A model generated the notes under the pieces. It saw only the letters and a program-made list of their open reading frames with translations. It searched no databases and was not told where the DNA came from. From Rhodovulum sp. PH10 (GTDB taxonomy: Bacteria; Pseudomonadota; Alphaproteobacteria; Rhizobiales; Xanthobacteraceae): a DNA stretch of 64,000 nucleotides. The stretch lies in NCBI RefSeq assembly GCF_000293785.1, contig NZ_AKZI01000008.1:123344-187343 (forward strand). The letters run 5' to 3'. Both the position numbers and the translations under genes were made by a program. Numbering within the stretch: position 1 is the first letter of the stretch; every line of letters begins with the position of its first letter. Shown piece by piece: positions 61,483 to 64,000 of this stretch.

Positions 61483-61520
61483 GCGGCCGGGGTGGCGACA
61501 CCCCGGCCGCGAGTTTTTTT
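61483..61520 (+). terminator. Strong intrinsic terminator
   Basis: GCGGCCGGGGTG (61483-61494) and its exact complement (61499-61510) with a GCGA loop, then GAG and seven T (61514-61520). It closes the PepSY-kinase-b561 unit about 90 bp after the stop. Confidence 0.88.
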
Positions 61521-61565
61521 CCGTCCACCCCGTGTTTCGCGGGTTCCCGGCGGCTGCGGCGTGTC

Positions 61566-62018
61566 TCACGCGAACAGGCGGAACACCGACGCCGGGAAGC
61601 GCACTCCGGGATCCGAGCAGTCGTCCGGCCAGCCGAGAAGGTGGCTCGCGCAGCGCCGGCAGTCGCTGCTGCCGAAGCCCGGCAGCGGCACCGGCAGTCC
61701 GGCGAGGTCTCGCACCAGCGCGCACTCGTCGCCGCCCGGCGCGATCCACACCGCGACCACCCGGCCGCGCGTGGTGAGCCGGTCGACGTGCCAGTGAATC
61801 CGTTTTCGGCGGGCGAGATGTCGGGTCACCCGCGCCCTCAGCCCGCCGGGCCCGCGCGCAGACCCGCAATAGAGATACCGTCCGGCGGGCAGGGTGCAGG
61901 CCGCGCCGCCGACCCTCAGCGCCACCGGGCGGGCGAGGAGAAGCCCGAGCACATAGGCGCCGGGCTCCGCCGGCACGCTTCCGACAACACCCGCATGCAA
62001 AGCCGGAGCGCGTTTCAT
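61566..62018 (-). CDS. DUF123 (GIY-YIG-like nuclease fold) protein
   Basis: 150 residues of the DUF123 family: GAYVLGLLLARPVALRV, LPAGRYLYCGSARGPGGLRARVTRHLARRKRIHWHVDRLT, then four Cys near the C terminus (SSDCRRCASH, WPDDCSD). DUF123 proteins are related to the GIY-YIG nuclease fold and are sometimes fused to endonuclease III. Activity is unproven. It appears monocistronic and converges with the b561 unit. Confidence 0.82.
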   Translation of the reverse strand: MKRAPALHAGVVGSVPAEPGAYVLGLLLARPVALRVGGAACTLPAGRYLYCGSARGPGGLRARVTRHLARRKRIHWHVDRLTTRGRVVAVWIAPGGDECALVRDLAGLPVPLPGFGSSDCRRCASHLLGWPDDCSDPGVRFPASVFRLFA

Positions 62019-62164
62019 GTGAAGAATCCGGCCGATTCGCCGGGCGACCCGGACCGCCGATGGTTGATCATCGGTTCAGCCGCGAGGTTGAAATTGCATA
62101 CAAGCCAAGGAGTGAGGCCTGCGTTCATGCATGGCAGGAATATTGTGCAGAGCACAAAGTTCTA

Positions 62165-62193
62165 TTGACTCGTCTGGCCGATGCGAGTGGATT
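62165..62193 (+). promoter_or_regulatory. sigma70-like promoter of the zinc-ribbon gene
   Basis: TTGACT (62165) and TGGATT (62188) are separated by 17 bp in a clearly AT-richer stretch, about 45 bp before the ATG at 62240. The -35 is good and the -10 is weak. Confidence 0.4.
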
Positions 62194-62239
62194 AGGAAAA
62201 CTGCGAATGTCCGCAGCACGAACATACTGGGGAGTTCGT

Positions 62240-62452
62240 ATGCGACACCTTTCCATTGCCTCGAGTTCGTTGCCGTCCCTGATCATTCCTTGCCCGCGTT
62301 GCGCCATGCGCATGGCGTTCCGCTCGACCTCCTCGACCCAGGCAGAGCCGAATTTCCAGGACACCGTCTACGCCTGCGAGCAGTGCGGCACCGAGATCGT
62401 CCGCACCACCTACCGCGCGATCGACGCCGTCGATCCCGCCCGGGCGGCGTGA
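62240..62452 (+). CDS. 70-residue zinc-ribbon protein
   Basis: 70 residues with two Cys pairs, IPCPRCAMRM and YACEQCGTEIV, spaced as a zinc ribbon. I remember similar short proteins with a SLIIPCPRCAMRM stretch from Bradyrhizobium-type genomes. ATG 62240 has GGGGAG 5 nt upstream; the longer frame from 62060 runs through AT-richer promoter-like DNA and is not favoured. Function unknown; possibly a nucleic-acid-binding regulator. Confidence 0.72.
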   Translation: MRHLSIASSSLPSLIIPCPRCAMRMAFRSTSSTQAEPNFQDTVYACEQCGTEIVRTTYRAIDAVDPARAA

Positions 62453-62587
62453 GGCCCGGCTCGCCGTCCACCGGCCGCGTGTGATCTCGCGGCCCCGATC
62501 CGGTCTCCTTCCGACACTCCCTCGTCGCGCTCGCCCGACGGTATCGCGCGCCGTGACCGGCCCGGAGCGTCGCACCTCGCCTCATCG

Positions 62588-63697
62588 TCACTCCCGCCGC
62601 TCGCGATAGCCGAGCGCGGTGTGGCCGGTGCCGTCGACCAGGCAGCGCGCGCCGAACGCCGCCTGCCCGACCGCGGTGGCGGCGAGGCAGCCGAGCGACA
62701 TCATGCCGTCGCCGATCCGGCTCCACACGGTCGCGGCCGGGCCCGGCTCGGTCGCCGCCTGCGCGTCCTTGCGCTGGAGCGTGTCGATCGCCGTCAGCGC
62801 GTTCTGCCGCACCCGGTCGACGTCGTTCTCGTCGGCCGCGGCCACCACCTCGTGCAGGATCGTGGTGATCTCGGCCGACTTGTGCGCCGAGAGCTGCGCC
62901 TCGAGCAGCGCGTGCAGCGCCGGATCGCGGGCGGCGTTGGCGGCCAGGGTGAACTTCGCCATGCTGCCGATGATCAGCCGCTCGAGGTCGTCGTGGTCGT
63001 TCGACCACGGCAGCAGCGCGACGATCCGCTCGATCGGGTCGGCCTCGCCGGTGGCGAAATAGACGCCCCACAGCGTGTCGATCACCGCCGGGCCGGGGGC
63101 GAGCGCGGCATCGTCGTCGGTGCGGAACAGGGCGTCGCGCCAGCGCTCCCAGAACGGCAGCTTGCGCGGCATCGCCAGCTGCGAGAGCGTCGGCGACGAG
63201 CCGGTGACGTAGCCCTCGATCATCGCGCCGTATTGCGGAATGCGCGGCGCGAGCGACGCCAGCAGGCGCTTCCATTCGGGATGGCCGGAATAGGCGATCG
63301 CCCGCACCACCACCCAGCGGTCGGACGGCCCGATCGGCAGCACCGCGTCGATCAGCCGGTCGGCGTCGCCCGGCGCCGCCCCGATCAGCCCGGCGAGAAA
63401 GCCGACATAGATGCCGGCGGTGCTCGGCTCCTTCAGCGCGCCGGTGCGGCTCGCCGTCCGGTAGGCCGCGGCGACGCGATCCGGGTCGCGCCGCGACCGG
63501 TAGGTCGAGATCCATCGCAGCACGTCGGTCGACGTCTCGAACGCCGCGACGTCGCTCGCACGCACGCCGGCCTCGGCCGGCGGCAGGCTCGCCTGCTGGG
63601 CCGCTCGCGGCTCGGCCCAGGTCGGCGACGGCGTCAGCGCCGTCGCCGCGGCGAGCAGAGCGCCGCTGACCAGAGCGGCGACGACACGCCTCATCAT
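62588..63697 (-). CDS. Secreted hypothetical protein
   Basis: 369 residues. A signal peptide with RR, an Ala/Leu core and a likely cleavage after TWA-EP. The mature part is helical: STDVLRWISTYRSRRDPDRV, GIYVGFLAGLIG, VVRAIAYSGHPEWKRLLASLAPRIPQYGAMIEGY, VIDTLWGVYFATGEADPI and LERLIIGSMAKFTLAANAARDP. I recognise no domain. Two ATGs in tandem (63697 and 63694) follow GGAGG. It appears monocistronic, with nothing recognisable on its upstream side. Confidence 0.75.
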   Translation of the reverse strand: MMRRVVAALVSGALLAAATALTPSPTWAEPRAAQQASLPPAEAGVRASDVAAFETSTDVLRWISTYRSRRDPDRVAAAYRTASRTGALKEPSTAGIYVGFLAGLIGAAPGDADRLIDAVLPIGPSDRWVVVRAIAYSGHPEWKRLLASLAPRIPQYGAMIEGYVTGSSPTLSQLAMPRKLPFWERWRDALFRTDDDAALAPGPAVIDTLWGVYFATGEADPIERIVALLPWSNDHDDLERLIIGSMAKFTLAANAARDPALHALLEAQLSAHKSAEITTILHEVVAAADENDVDRVRQNALTAIDTLQRKDAQAATEPGPAATVWSRIGDGMMSLGCLAATAVGQAAFGARCLVDGTGHTALGYRERRE

Positions 63698-64000
63698 CCC
63701 CTCCGTACGCTCCCGGGTCGGCCTCGCAGGCCGGCGTCGGGGTGCCCCCGAAACGTGTTCAAGCAGACACGCAGGGCAATTTCATGGGGGGTGGTGGTCC
63801 ATTCGGTGGCGCTGGAGGGGCGAAGGACGCTTCCGTTTCGGATTGCGCGCCACCGTTGCGGCCGGGCCACAGTTTGCGTTCCGTGCCGGCGCAAAAAAAC
63901 CTCCTCCGCGGCGCGCGGCCACGGTCGTTCCGCCTCGCGCGGCGGCCGGTGGGGTCAGAGCCCGTTTGGGAACTCCGACGGGGCTGCGCCGGAGCCGCTT
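63698..64000. other. 303-bp edge region without a recognisable gene
   Basis: It is the upstream region of the secreted hypothetical and runs to the window edge. No ORF with a plausible start, no tRNA and no strong terminator are visible. A short basic open frame on the minus strand (63694-63894) overlaps the neighbouring start and is not credible. Confidence 0.5.

Noticed and set aside
63950..64000. GGGGTCAGAGCCC-like sequence near the right edge, reminiscent of transposon-associated repeats
   Set aside because: Only a short fragment is visible, with no transposase or second copy in the window.

Overview
The window is a very GC-rich chromosomal segment of an alphaproteobacterium, most likely a Hyphomicrobiales member of the Bradyrhizobium/Rhodopseudomonas/Xanthobacteraceae type. 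The grounds are the gene order (small membrane protein, xerD, accA close to aroK-aroB-CNNM/CBS protein), the NdvA-type glucan exporter, a PuuD-type urate hydroxylase, and several families of intergenic palindromic repeats typical of that group. No rRNA, tRNA, CRISPR array, phage or transposase gene was seen. Assignments rest on reading the sequence and remembered family features; no search was run.

Left part (1-24 kb): a TPR-like fragment, an ABC-F ATPase (uup) with a DUF188 protein, and a short leader region with an unusually long Shine-Dalgarno sequence in front of a 24-codon ORF and a hairpin. Then come a lipoprotein hydrolase, an APC permease, two secreted or pilus-type proteins, ndvA and a cytochrome b561. 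At 11.5-16.3 kb there is a compact cluster: a RibD-type reductase facing a tightly coupled five-gene operon (zinc-less MDR dehydrogenase, cytochrome c, PTPS-fold protein without the PTPS catalytic triad, GT4 glycosyltransferase, methyltransferase). It looks like a small-molecule pathway I cannot name. opgH, a GntP permease, a TPR protein and a DctPQM TRAP transporter follow.

Middle (24-37 kb): an FmdB zinc-ribbon gene behind a sigma54-like promoter; the CNNM/CBS-aroB-aroK operon; a Cpx-like unit (CpxP/Spy-like protein, response regulator, sensor kinase) with a GTAAA-N5-GTAAA box upstream; a 50-aa membrane protein; xerD; an MntA/HepT toxin-antitoxin pair between xerD and accA; accA; an alpha/beta hydrolase; and an L,D-transpeptidase lipoprotein.

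Right part (37-57 kb): a nitrogen-scavenging island. XdhABC would make urate, PuuD would hydroxylate it, UrtABCDE imports urea from a sigma54 promoter, and ureDABCEFG encodes urease and its nickel-insertion factors; a dihydropyrimidinase lies beside xdhA. HIU hydrolase, OHCU decarboxylase, allantoinase and later steps are not in the window. The gaps between urt and ure genes hold at least four families of palindromic or MITE-like repeats.

Right edge (57-64 kb): an HdeD-like membrane protein; a PepSY protein-response regulator-PhoQ-like kinase operon followed by a cytochrome b561, both units preceded by the same 11-bp-period direct repeat; a DUF123 (GIY-YIG-like) protein; a 70-aa zinc-ribbon protein; and a secreted hypothetical.
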